Source of the DNA: Lentisphaerota bacterium
GTDB taxonomy: Bacteria > Verrucomicrobiota > Kiritimatiellia > JAAZAB01
NCBI GenBank assembly: GCA_020201415.1
Contig: JAIVGW010000282.1
Location: 1 to 5,770 of the forward strand
Length of the DNA: 5,770 bases
Direction of reading: 5' to 3'
Each line of letters starts with the position of its first letter. The first letter of the stretch is position 1. The notes below the pieces were generated by a model. The model was not told where the DNA came from. It saw only the letters and a list, made by a program, of their open reading frames with translations, and did not search any database. This document shows positions 1 through 5,770 of the stretch, piece after piece. The translations under genes were made by a program, and so were the position numbers.

Positions 1-932
1 GTGCTCCAGCCACCCGGATAAGGCGTGGCGGCAATGGTCTTGATTAGGAACTGACGCAACTGCTCAATGCGCGCATAGGCCTCCAGCACATTGGCGCAAT
101 ATTCCTGCGTTTCCGGTTGCGTCAATTGAGTCTGCACTTCGCGCATGGCGGCCATGGCATCCTTGAAACGCCACTGCGCCATCAGCGGCACATTAGCGCC
201 GCGACTGCGGTCCACCAGATCATATTCCTGCTGCAACACCAGGGGCCGACGCTCTTCCGCCAGGCGCGCCTCCTCCTCGGCGCGTTGGCGGGCCTCCGCC
301 TCCTCGCGGCGGCGGACCGCCGCTTCCGCGGCGCGGCGCTGCGCATCCGTGCGGGATGTCAGCACACGCTTGTAGGCGTTCTCCGTATCCTTGACCAGTT
401 TCTGCACAGCTTCAAAGATGCCGTCTATTTCCTGGTAAATCACCGCCAGCCGGTCAGCCGTGGATTCGAGCCGGACGGCGGTCTCCTCCGCCAGTTCCAG
501 CGGGGCATCCTCATGCAGATGCTGCCGGATCAGCCAGGACATCGCGTAGAGATCTTCCGCCTCATTGAAATATTCATTATACTGATCGATCTCCATGATG
601 GCCTGCGTCGGCGCCTTGCTCCTATCGCCAATATCCGCAGCCCATTCGAAAACCTGCTGCTCCATCGGCGTCACCGTATCCACATCGCGGCTGATGTGTT
701 CCACCAGCATGTTTATGCGGTTCCATGCGCGCTCGCCCTGTTCCAGAGCGGCTTCGCGACGCTGCTGTGCAACCTGCTCCGCCGCCAGACGCGCCTGCTG
801 CTTCTGATGGGCAATCCAGCCTGCGGCGGCGGCCGCCACCACAACCACCGCCACCAGCACCAGCCCGGCGGCCTTGGCAATTTTGCGGAAATCACGCCGG
901 ACCGGATTTATCCCGGTGTCAGGCTTGATCAC
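1..932 (-). CDS. Membrane-anchored coiled-coil tail of Ser/Thr kinase, displaced into the +1 frame; 3' end outside window
   Basis: This minus-strand frame is open from the end of the kinase region to position 1 with no stop, so the C-terminus lies beyond the left edge. Seen: a basic juxtamembrane stretch (VRRDFRKIAK), a hydrophobic helix at 810-863 (LVLVAVVVVAAAAAGWIA), then about 270 residues of mostly helical, charged sequence, including an Arg/Glu/Ala-rich coiled coil at about 240-345 and a segment near the edge ending TPYPGGWS. In PVC-type receptor kinases this order (kinase domain, one transmembrane helix, coiled-coil or sensory tail) is usual, so I infer this is the missing tail of the kinase at 919-1851. 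The first residues of the frame (YKTLTSVIK, from about 951) look like the natural continuation after the kinase RYP motif. The start given is a GTG at 930-932, the first plausible independent start; it lacks a clear Shine-Dalgarno and overlaps the kinase stop. If the break is an indel or an error, this is not a separate gene. Coding status is confident; the start is not. Confidence 0.75.
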   Translation of the reverse strand, partial: MIKPDTGINPVRRDFRKIAKAAGLVLVAVVVVAAAAAGWIAHQKQQARLAAEQVAQQRREAALEQGERAWNRINMLVEHISRDVDTVTPMEQQVFEWAADIGDRSKAPTQAIMEIDQYNEYFNEAEDLYAMSWLIRQHLHEDAPLELAEETAVRLESTADRLAVIYQEIDGIFEAVQKLVKDTENAYKRVLTSRTDAQRRAAEAAVRRREEAEARQRAEEEARLAEERRPLVLQQEYDLVDRSRGANVPLMAQWRFKDAMAAMREVQTQLTQPETQEYCANVLEAYARIEQLRQFLIKTIAATPYPGGWS

Positions 933-960
933 TGATGTCAGGGTCTTGTACAGGATAACG
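919..960 (-). other. Frame junction between kinase domain and its membrane tail
   Basis: Reading the minus strand, codons for RYP (960-952) are in the kinase frame, which then runs through ten unrelated residues to a TGA at 919-921. In the +1 frame the sequence from about 951 reads YKTLTSVIK. Family members commonly have RYPxY followed by a helix with a leucine three residues after the tyrosine, so the two frames join best if two bases are missing, or one is extra, right after the proline codon. No classic slippery heptamer or CTTTGAC-like +1 site is visible. Explanations, in my order of likelihood: an indel in the genome or assembly; two overlapping genes; programmed frameshifting. Confidence 0.7.
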
Positions 961-1851
961 CATGGAAGGATCCACTGCCAGCATGCGCGTGACCAGCGCC
1001 ACCGTTTCGGGATGCATTCCCGGACGCACATCGTGCAGGCTGGGCACGGGATTGTGTAACCGCGCCAAAACCACGTCCGTGGGCGTCGGCCCATCGAAAG
1101 GCGGCTTGCCGGCCAATACATGAAACAGCGTGGCGCCCAGGCTGTAAATATCCGAACGGAAATCCACCTTCTTGCCGCGCGCTTTCTCCGGAGCAATATA
1201 ATAGGGCGTACCCCAGATCTGGCCGCTTTGCTGTTGCTGCCCTACAAAACTCGCCAGACCGAAATCCACCACCTTGGCCTCGCCATCCTGGCCAAACAAA
1301 ATATTGGCCGGCTTAATGTCACTGTGTATCAAACCCAGGCCGCTGGCCGCGCGCAGGCCTTCCGCCACCTCAATGTGAATGGCCAGCGCCCGCGTCTCTT
1401 CCATCTGCTTGCCGCCGGCAATCATTTCATCAAGCCGCCCGCCGGATACCAGTTCCATGACAATGTAAGGCTGGCCGCGGAACTGGCCGAAGGAGTATAT
1501 CTGCACCACGTTGCGATGATTAAGCGCCGCAGCCGCCTGGGCTTCATGCTTGAAGGATTGAACAAATTCCTGGTTTTCGCCCAACGACTTCTTCATCACC
1601 TTCAAAGCCACGTGGCGCCCCAGTTCCTTGTCCATCGCATGATAAATCACGCCCATCCCGCCCGAGCCCAGTTTGGCGACCAAAAGGAAGGAGCCGAATT
1701 TGGCAGGAACTATCTGCCGCGTATTGCATTCCGGGCAATTGATCTCGGAAAAAGAAGGCAGGTGTGAAACATCCAGCACTTTCTGACACTCGGCGCAAAC
1801 AAGTTGCGATACGCGATCCGAGTCTATAATTGTGGCCCCGTCTTTGCTCAC
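919..1851 (-). CDS. Eukaryotic-type Ser/Thr protein kinase with N-terminal zinc ribbon (C-terminus cut by a frame break)
   Basis: Predicted protein kinase that phosphorylates Ser/Thr residues of unknown partners. Numbering from GTG 1851 (310 aa): a CxxC...CxxC zinc ribbon (C19, C22, C39, C42), then a complete Hanks-type domain: glycine loop GSGGMG at 62-67, ATP-binding K84, helix-C E103, catalytic loop HSDIKPAN with D178, K180 and N183, DFG at 196-198, APE at 220-222, DIYSLG, and a final RYP at 298-300. The usual HRD arginine is Ser177, so this is a non-RD kinase, yet all core catalytic residues remain and activity is expected. The last ten residues after RYP do not fit the family; the expected continuation lies in the +1 frame (1-951), giving a soluble kinase if the break is real. 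Start: GTG 1851 has a strong GGAG/AAGGA ribosome site six bases upstream; ATG 1869 and TTG 1872 are in frame but have none. It is transcribed divergently from lgt. Family call is very secure; the start is moderately so. Confidence 0.93.
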   Translation of the reverse strand: MSKDGATIIDSDRVSQLVCAECQKVLDVSHLPSFSEINCPECNTRQIVPAKFGSFLLVAKLGSGGMGVIYHAMDKELGRHVALKVMKKSLGENQEFVQSFKHEAQAAAALNHRNVVQIYSFGQFRGQPYIVMELVSGGRLDEMIAGGKQMEETRALAIHIEVAEGLRAASGLGLIHSDIKPANILFGQDGEAKVVDFGLASFVGQQQQSGQIWGTPYYIAPEKARGKKVDFRSDIYSLGATLFHVLAGKPPFDGPTPTDVVLARLHNPVPSLHDVRPGMHPETVALVTRMLAVDPSMRYPVQDPDISDQA

Positions 1852-1857
1852 GCCGCA

Positions 1858-1867
1858 TCCTTTCTCC
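1858..1867 (-). promoter_or_regulatory. Ribosome binding site that decides the kinase start
   Basis: On the minus strand the sequence GGAGAAAGGA ends six bases before GTG 1849-1851. Both GGAG and AAGGA match the anti-Shine-Dalgarno. The upstream in-frame ATG (1867-1869) overlaps this element and has no purine-rich site of its own, which favours the GTG start. Confidence 0.6.
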
Positions 1868-1898
1868 ATCAAACCGGCTGGAGAGATTGGAAATAAAA

Positions 1899-1927
1899 TT
1901 TACATACGTATAAGCATATTATACCAT
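1899..1927 (+). promoter_or_regulatory. Probable sigma70-type promoter of lgt
   Basis: TTTACA (1899-1904, five of six to consensus) and TACCAT (1922-1927, four of six) are separated by 17 bp. The predicted start near 1934 leaves a leader of about 32 nt to the lgt ATG. The -10 overlaps the kinase -10 on the other strand, so the two promoters may exclude each other. Assignment is by eye only. Confidence 0.4.
1904..1911. repeat. 8-bp perfect palindrome in the divergent promoter
   Basis: ATACGTAT is self-complementary. It lies in the spacer of the lgt promoter and at the predicted start of the kinase transcript, a position where an operator would act on both. It is short enough to arise by chance in AT-rich DNA. 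Confidence 0.25.
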
Positions 1928-1944
1928 AACATGCCAAACATCAA
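1918..1944 (-). promoter_or_regulatory. Promoter of the kinase gene (extended -10)
   Basis: On the minus strand a perfect TATAAT (1918-1923) is preceded by TGG, making an extended -10 element TGGTATAAT. A TTGATG at 1939-1944 could serve as -35, although its 15 bp spacing is short; an extended -10 tolerates a weak -35. The expected transcript start near 1911 gives a leader of about 60 nt to GTG 1851. It overlaps the divergent lgt promoter. Confidence 0.55.
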
Positions 1945-1949
1945 TTGAT
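1940..1949. repeat. 10-bp perfect palindrome in the divergent promoter
   Basis: ATCAATTGAT is perfectly self-complementary. It overlaps the possible kinase -35 and lies just downstream of the predicted lgt transcript start. It could be an operator half-site or a chance palindrome. Confidence 0.3.
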
Positions 1950-1954
1950 TATTT

Positions 1955-1960
1955 AAGGGG
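1955..1960 (+). promoter_or_regulatory. Ribosome binding site of lgt
   Basis: AAGGGG is separated from the ATG at 1966 by five T residues. This is a good Shine-Dalgarno match and fixes the lgt start; it also shows that this genome uses Shine-Dalgarno initiation. Confidence 0.75.
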
Positions 1961-1965
1961 TTTTT

Positions 1966-2721
1966 ATGCACCCGATCTGCTTTTACATCGGCAACCGTCC
2001 CGTTTACTGGTATGGCATCATGATGGCCATCGCCTTCGTGGCTGCTATCGGGCATTGGAACTGGCTGGCCCGCCGGGAAAACCGCCCGGCAAACCTCGGC
2101 TCGGACATCGCCCTGTGGTTAATGCTGGCGGGCATTATCGGAGCCCGCATTAATTACGTGCTGGCCAATCTGTCGGATTTTGCCCAGGCGCCATTGACGG
2201 TGCTCCGTATCGATCAGGGCGGTCTGATTTATTACGGCGGATTTGTCGGGGCGGCCCTGGCCGCCTTGTGGTATGCCCGGCGTCATCAGGAAAATCCCTG
2301 GTGGTTAGCGGACTTCATTATTACCGCCCTGCCGCTGGGTCATTTTTTCGGCCGCATCGGTTGCTTTCTGAATGGCTGCTGCTATGGCCGGGCGGGCTCG
2401 GGCTTCGGCTCATATCGTCTGGAACGTGTCGAACGCATCCCGGTGCAATTGTACGAGTCGGCCTGGAACCTCTTGATTTACCTGATCTTATGTTTTGTTT
2501 TCCTCAGACGCAAAAAAAACGGCTTGGTTTTCAGCCTCTACCTGATCCTCTATCCCACGGGACGTTTCGTGTTGGAATTCTGGCGCGGCGACCCGCGCCA
2601 GACCGTCTGGCACCTGACCGTGGCCCAGATTTTCAGCCTGTTTCTGCTGGTCATCGGCACAATCCTGCTGTTACGGCACATCATGCGGCCCATCCGGCCC
2701 GATGAGAACAAACATGGATGA
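1966..2721 (+). CDS. lgt: Prolipoprotein diacylglyceryl transferase
   Basis: Integral inner-membrane enzyme that moves a diacylglyceryl group from phosphatidylglycerol to the lipobox cysteine of prolipoproteins, the first step of lipoprotein maturation. The 251-residue product has the family's multi-helix hydrophobic profile. Visible motifs: YWYG near 14-17, GAR at 59-61, the GG(L)IYYGG loop at 85-92 (E. coli has a histidine in this loop), the signature GRIGCFLNGCCYG at 129-141 with the essential-type arginine R130, PVQLYES at 159-165, and YPTGRFVLEFWR at 196-207. The Cys-for-Asn change in GRIGNF and the GCCYG ending are, from memory, common outside Proteobacteria and not a sign of inactivity. 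It is slightly shorter than the usual 260-290 residues, mainly through a short loop after the signature. Its 3' end overlaps the rluD-like gene by 8 nt, so the two are probably co-transcribed. Confidence 0.96.
   Translation: MHPICFYIGNRPVYWYGIMMAIAFVAAIGHWNWLARRENRPANLGSDIALWLMLAGIIGARINYVLANLSDFAQAPLTVLRIDQGGLIYYGGFVGAALAALWYARRHQENPWWLADFIITALPLGHFFGRIGCFLNGCCYGRAGSGFGSYRLERVERIPVQLYESAWNLLIYLILCFVFLRRKKNGLVFSLYLILYPTGRFVLEFWRGDPRQTVWHLTVAQIFSLFLLVIGTILLLRHIMRPIRPDENKHG
2714..2721 (+). other. 8-nt overlap of lgt and the rluD-like gene
   Basis: The ATG of the rluD-like gene (2714-2716) precedes the lgt TGA (2719-2721). With only a weak upstream GAG and no spacer, reinitiation by ribosomes finishing lgt is the likely mode of translation. 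Confidence 0.7.
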
Positions 2722-3646
2722 ACAACATGCATTCCTCGCGGAGACCGACAGCGCGCAACGCCTGGACGTATGGCTGACGGAACGTCTGCCGGCCTGCTCA
2801 CGGGCCCGCCTGCAGAAATTGATCCGCGACGGGCTGGTCCTGGTGGACGGACGGACGGCGCGCGAACACCGCCGCCTGCAGCGCGGCCAGCGGGTAACCG
2901 TCACCATTCCCGCGCCCAAACCGATTGCCGCCGTACCTGAACCGCTGCCGCTGGCAATTCTCTACCAGGATCAGGACATCATTGTCATCGACAAGTCGCC
3001 AGGCACCGTGGTGCATCCTTCCGCCGGCCATGACTCCGGCACCCTGGTAAATGCCCTGCTGCACCACTGCCCGGGTCTGACCGGCATCGGCGGCGAAGTA
3101 CGGCCGGGCATTGTCCATAGGCTGGACCGCGACACCAGCGGCGTCATGGTGGTCGCCAAAAACGAACCGGCCATGCACAGTTTGAGCGCACAATTCAAAC
3201 AACGCCTGGTCAAGAAGGAATACCTGGCGCTGGTCTGGGGTGTTCCACCAACCAAAGGTTCCGTGGACGCCCCCATCGGCCGCCACCCGATCCACCGCAA
3301 ACAGATGGCCCTGACCGCGCGCGGCCGGCCGGCCCAAACGTCTTTTGAACGCGAGGAGTGTTTCGGCCTGGCCGCCTTGCTGCGGGTACGGATTCATACC
3401 GGACGCACCCATCAGATTCGCGTGCATCTGGCCCACCTCGGGCATCCGGTGCTGGGAGACAGCACCTATGGCCGGCGCAGCTCACGCGCACTGCCACTAC
3501 CGCCCGCGCGCCAGATGCTGCATGCCGCCCGCCTGGATCTGGTCCATCCAACCACCGGCGCGCCCCTCACCTTTGAGGCCCCGCTGCCGGCCGACATGCG
3601 CACCATGCTCGAAGCTCTGCGGGCGCTGCAGCCGGGATCAATCTGA
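2714..3646 (+). CDS. rluD: RluA/RluD-family 23S rRNA pseudouridine synthase
   Basis: Converts specific uridines in large-subunit rRNA (possibly tRNA) to pseudouridine. From ATG 2714 the protein is 310 residues. An N-terminal S4 RNA-binding domain covers about 15-65 (QRLDVWLTERL, then KLIRDGLVLVDG). The catalytic domain holds HRLDRDTSG at 135-143 with catalytic aspartate D138, HTGRTHQIRVH at 228-238, GDSTYG at 248-253 and HAARLDLVHP at 270-279. Length and domain order fit RluD rather than the S4-less RluA; the exact target uridines cannot be told from sequence, so the symbol is a family-level assignment. An in-frame ATG at 2702 is possible, but 2714 gives the more natural N-terminus; neither has a strong ribosome site. 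The start lies inside the end of lgt, suggesting translational coupling. The stop abuts the stop of the convergent lipoprotein gene. Confidence 0.93.
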   Translation: MDEQHAFLAETDSAQRLDVWLTERLPACSRARLQKLIRDGLVLVDGRTAREHRRLQRGQRVTVTIPAPKPIAAVPEPLPLAILYQDQDIIVIDKSPGTVVHPSAGHDSGTLVNALLHHCPGLTGIGGEVRPGIVHRLDRDTSGVMVVAKNEPAMHSLSAQFKQRLVKKEYLALVWGVPPTKGSVDAPIGRHPIHRKQMALTARGRPAQTSFEREECFGLAALLRVRIHTGRTHQIRVHLAHLGHPVLGDSTYGRRSSRALPLPPARQMLHAARLDLVHPTTGAPLTFEAPLPADMRTMLEALRALQPGSI

Positions 3647-4324
3647 TTATGGCAGCCCGCGCGAAACGCGCAGGTTGTCTACCCACATCAGGGTGTCCCA
3701 GGTGCGAATGCCGATCCAGCGTTCCTGTAACATCGCCTGCGGCGCCTCGTCCCAGGCTTCCAGAATGATCTCATCATTCAGCCAGTAACGGATATGCCCC
3801 CGGTTGAACTCCAACACCACCCGGTTTACCCGTCCTGACAGCAGCGGTGAATATTCCGTGCGCGCCAACGGCATACCATCACGGTAAAAGGTCGTGCAAT
3901 GATTCCAGAACGACCCGGTCGTCAGGGCATAGCCCCTTTTGAAAAACTCCCCGTCCGCCGTGGTATTCAGCAGAATAGTAATATCGCCCAGGCGGCGGCC
4001 GACACCAAAACAGGCGGCATCGAATTCAATCCGCACCGGATCCCATCCGGAAGCCAGCAACAACACGGCGCGATGGCCATCACCCGCCACCGCCCATAAG
4101 CGCCCGTCCCGCACTTCCCATTCACCATCAACCACCCGGCCGGCCGCCAGAGCCTCCCCGGTGTCGAAAGTGAGCGCGGTCACCGGCTCCCACGCCACCG
4201 GCTGCAGGCGCATGCGCCGGCTGCGCTGCAAAAACGAACTCAAATCCTCCGAAGTGCTCCGGCAGCCGCCGAGCAACAGCGCCCCGCACAAACCCGCCCA
4301 CATCCATCCGCGAAGATAAGGCAT
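3647..4324 (-). CDS. Lipoprotein with concanavalin-like (LamG/DUF1961-type) body
   Basis: Predicted exported lipoprotein of 225 residues. The N-terminus has a basic residue, a hydrophobic core (WMWAGLCGALLLGG) and a lipobox LGGC with Cys21, which would be lipidated by Lgt. The mature part looks beta-rich: FDTG and EWEVRDGRLWAV near 53-80, IEFDA at 99-103, ITILLN at 115-120, a GYAL...NHCTTFYRDGMPL strand pair at 131-153, RVVLEFNRGHIRYWLND at 168-184, and a C-terminal WIGIRTWDTLMWVDNLRV at 203-220. The WxVxDGxL start and the VDNLRV end are typical of concanavalin A-like jelly-roll domains found in glycan-binding or glycan-cleaving proteins of PVC and Bacteroidota. I see no certain catalytic pair, so binding is as likely as hydrolysis. 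ATG 4324 is chosen because AGGAG lies seven bases upstream; the longer frame to 4360 would spoil the signal peptide. It follows the beta-helix gene by 32 bp, likely one operon. Confidence 0.85.
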   Translation of the reverse strand: MPYLRGWMWAGLCGALLLGGCRSTSEDLSSFLQRSRRMRLQPVAWEPVTALTFDTGEALAAGRVVDGEWEVRDGRLWAVAGDGHRAVLLLASGWDPVRIEFDAACFGVGRRLGDITILLNTTADGEFFKRGYALTTGSFWNHCTTFYRDGMPLARTEYSPLLSGRVNRVVLEFNRGHIRYWLNDEIILEAWDEAPQAMLQERWIGIRTWDTLMWVDNLRVSRGLP

Positions 4325-4331
4325 TGAGTTT

Positions 4332-4336
4332 CTCCT
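4332..4336 (-). promoter_or_regulatory. Ribosome binding site that decides the lipoprotein start
   Basis: AGGAG on the minus strand, seven bases before ATG 4322-4324. It sits in the 32-bp gap after the beta-helix gene and rules in favour of the start that leaves a clean lipoprotein signal peptide. Confidence 0.75.
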
Positions 4337-4356
4337 GGTGGCGGCGGTCAGCGGAA

Positions 4357-5770
4357 TCAAGGCTGCCGGTTAAAATGAAAGTCGGCAAAGGCCGCCGGTT
4401 GCAGACCGATGCCGCGCTTGATCAATTCCGGTTCCGTGGCGAACAAATCGGGAAAGTCCTTGATCTGCCTGGTCATGGCATCTCCGGTATATTGCAGCAC
4501 CTGTCCCGCCCGATCCTTGAACTCCTGGCCCAGCCCCGCCTGGAACAGCGGATTGCCTATCCAGAACAGGCCCTTATCGAATTGTTCGCCCAAGGCCGCC
4601 GCCGACAGCTTCAGATTTTCCGTGACCACGGAATCAGAACAGCCCTGACCTTCCATGCCGAAAGCCTCCACCACCCTGTCCCAGGCCTCCGTGCCATAGA
4701 TAAATACCGGCTGGCGCTCATCATCCGGCGCGCGATTGAAAAATGCGTTGTTGTCAGCCACCAGCGACTCCACCCGGCCCAGCACCAGCAGACCGCTGCG
4801 CGGCTTGTTGGGCAGGCTGTCGGTGAAAATATTATTCAGTAGATGTATTTTCTGGTCCGCAAAGTTCTCGACGATGATCTGGGCAATCATATTGCGGTAA
4901 AACACGCAATTGCGGAAAGTGACATCCGCGGAACCCAGGATTTTCGGACCGCTGAATCCGCCCAAAATCACGCAGTTTTCCACCAGCAAGTCCCGGCATT
5001 GCCAGGCCGCCACAAAGTTGGGCGAATAACCCGGACCGCGTCCATCCTTGAAGCAGCGTGATATGCGCACATGGTCGGAATGGTAAAGCAGGAATTCACC
5101 CTTGTGCGCAGTGCGCCACGGCAGGTGGCCACCCGCCGCCCCGGAAAACCCGGTAAAATAAAATCCATCGAAATTAAGGTATTGCTTGCCGATAGCCATG
5201 AAGGCCTGCCCCAGAGCCCGGCCATCACCGTCCAGAAACACCTGTTCGCCCGGCAGCGCCTTGAAGGTCACGGGGCGCCCTTTGGCTCCCGTCCCACGCA
5301 CCCTGACCGTCTCCCGGTAATGCCCGCCGGCCACCAACACGGTGTCTCCGGCGCGCGCACGGGCGGCGGCAGTGCCGATGTTGCGTAAAGCTGTTTTCCG
5401 GCTGCTCCCCTCCTGCGTGTCATCGCCATCAGGAGCTACGTAATAAGTTGTCGGCGGCACGGCGCTTGCGGCGGTGCGCAACTTGATTTCCAGGTCATTG
5501 CCGGCGGCGCCTTCCGCCTCAACCGGAATAAAAGGCTCAGCCAAACTCACCCGGAAGATATATTCCGTATCAGGCTGCAACCCGGTCAGACTCCAGGAGG
5601 CAAACCCGTTGGCATCAAGCTCGCGGCTGTCCAACAGGCGCCCGTCCTGATACCAGGCCAGTTGCACCGCTGTCAGGCGGGAAGTCCACCATTCCAAGTC
5701 AGCCGTGGTGTCGGTGACACTGTGGACAAACGGGCCGGCCACGCGCAGCGGGCGGACCCCAGGCGCCCGG
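4357..5770 (-). CDS. FN3 plus right-handed beta-helix (pectate-lyase-like) secreted protein, 5' end outside window
   Basis: The frame stays open to the right edge, so the true start and any signal peptide lie beyond it; the GTG at 5742 is internal to a domain. 470 residues are visible. Residues about 5-98 look like a fibronectin type III domain (VTDTTADLEWWTS, then LTGLQPDTEYIFRVSL). A DUF1565-like start of a parallel beta-helix follows (TYYVAPDGDDTQEGS at 108-122, AGDTVLVAGGHYRETVRV at 140-157), then successive rungs with NN/NC turns: YLNFDGFYFTGF, HVRISRCF, LLVENCVILGG, VTFRNCVFYRN, IHLLNNIFTDS, VADNNAFFNR (about 197-346). The C-terminal part carries GNPLF at 405-409 and ends FADFHFNRQP. 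Such proteins are usually secreted or surface polysaccharide lyases or glycan-binding proteins; substrate and activity cannot be assigned because no lyase catalytic set is evident. It is the first visible gene of an operon with the lipoprotein downstream. Confidence 0.88.
   Translation of the reverse strand, partial: RAPGVRPLRVAGPFVHSVTDTTADLEWWTSRLTAVQLAWYQDGRLLDSRELDANGFASWSLTGLQPDTEYIFRVSLAEPFIPVEAEGAAGNDLEIKLRTAASAVPPTTYYVAPDGDDTQEGSSRKTALRNIGTAAARARAGDTVLVAGGHYRETVRVRGTGAKGRPVTFKALPGEQVFLDGDGRALGQAFMAIGKQYLNFDGFYFTGFSGAAGGHLPWRTAHKGEFLLYHSDHVRISRCFKDGRGPGYSPNFVAAWQCRDLLVENCVILGGFSGPKILGSADVTFRNCVFYRNMIAQIIVENFADQKIHLLNNIFTDSLPNKPRSGLLVLGRVESLVADNNAFFNRAPDDERQPVFIYGTEAWDRVVEAFGMEGQGCSDSVVTENLKLSAAALGEQFDKGLFWIGNPLFQAGLGQEFKDRAGQVLQYTGDAMTRQIKDFPDLFATEPELIKRGIGLQPAAFADFHFNRQP

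Larger units (their letters stand above)
1870..1965. other. Divergent AT-rich intergenic region between kinase and lgt
   Basis: The only real intergenic space in the window. It is strikingly AT-rich compared with its GC-rich neighbours and holds both promoters, two short palindromes and the lgt ribosome site. No small ORF or RNA gene is evident in it. Confidence 0.8.

Noticed and set aside
240..345. Repetitive GC-rich tract as a possible DNA repeat
   Set aside because: The repetition comes from an Arg/Glu/Ala-rich coiled coil on the minus strand; no exact DNA repeat unit is seen.
919..932. Programmed +1 frameshift at the GCC TGA C stop of the kinase frame
   Set aside because: The P-site codon would re-pair poorly after slippage, there is no upstream Shine-Dalgarno-like stimulator, and the protein-level break point lies about 30 bases earlier, right after RYP.
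117..935. 272-codon plus-strand open frame
   Set aside because: It is the antisense of the kinase tail coding region. Composition is rich in His, Arg and Leu with no recognisable domain, and the minus-strand frame gives sensible transmembrane and coiled-coil sequence.
1120..1767. 215-codon plus-strand open frame
   Set aside because: Lies entirely antisense to the kinase catalytic domain, whose motifs are unambiguous.
2798..3445. 215-codon minus-strand open frame inside the rluD-like gene
   Set aside because: Antisense shadow of a clear pseudouridine synthase; long antisense frames are common in GC-rich genes.
3659..3671. Hairpin GCGCG-AAA-CGCGC as a possible terminator between the convergent genes
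   Set aside because: Stem of only five pairs, no U-tract on either side, and it lies within the last codons of the lipoprotein gene.
4324..4842. 172-codon plus-strand open frame
   Set aside because: Antisense to the beta-helix gene, no motif and no ribosome site.

Overview
The window looks like a piece of chromosome from a moderately GC-rich, Gram-negative-type bacterium of the PVC superphylum, with Kiritimatiellota, Lentisphaerota or a related Verrucomicrobiota lineage most likely. This placement is an inference. It rests on a eukaryotic-type Ser/Thr kinase with an N-terminal zinc ribbon, a HSD catalytic loop and a C-terminal membrane-plus-coiled-coil tail, on a secreted FN3/right-handed beta-helix protein next to a concanavalin-like lipoprotein, and on the GCCYG form of Lgt. 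No RNA gene, mobile element or CRISPR array was seen.

Layout. Positions 1-1869 (minus strand) hold the kinase locus. A complete catalytic domain (stop at 919) is followed, in the +1 frame, by a transmembrane helix and coiled-coil tail that runs off the left edge. That tail frame has no stop down to position 1 and clearly looks coding, so the locus is either one gene broken by a small indel near 951-954 or two overlapping reading frames. Positions 1870-1965 are an AT-rich divergent promoter region, with a TGGTATAAT extended -10 for the kinase and a TTTACA/TACCAT promoter for lgt overlapping it. Positions 1966-3646 (plus) hold lgt (prolipoprotein diacylglyceryl transferase) and an RluD-family pseudouridine synthase, overlapping by 8 nt. 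Positions 3647-5770 (minus) hold a two-gene unit: an FN3 plus right-handed beta-helix protein, whose 5' end lies beyond the right edge, followed after 32 bp by a small lipoprotein with a concanavalin-like body. The rluD-like and lipoprotein genes converge with abutting stop codons and no gap.

How the genes relate. Lgt is the enzyme that would lipidate the downstream lipoprotein, but this is a general housekeeping link, not proof of a dedicated pathway. The beta-helix/lipoprotein pair looks like extracytoplasmic polysaccharide handling. The kinase is a signalling protein whose substrate cannot be read from the sequence. The most notable point is the frame break that separates the kinase catalytic domain from its membrane anchor. 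I see no convincing evidence of a wholly new multi-gene system here.
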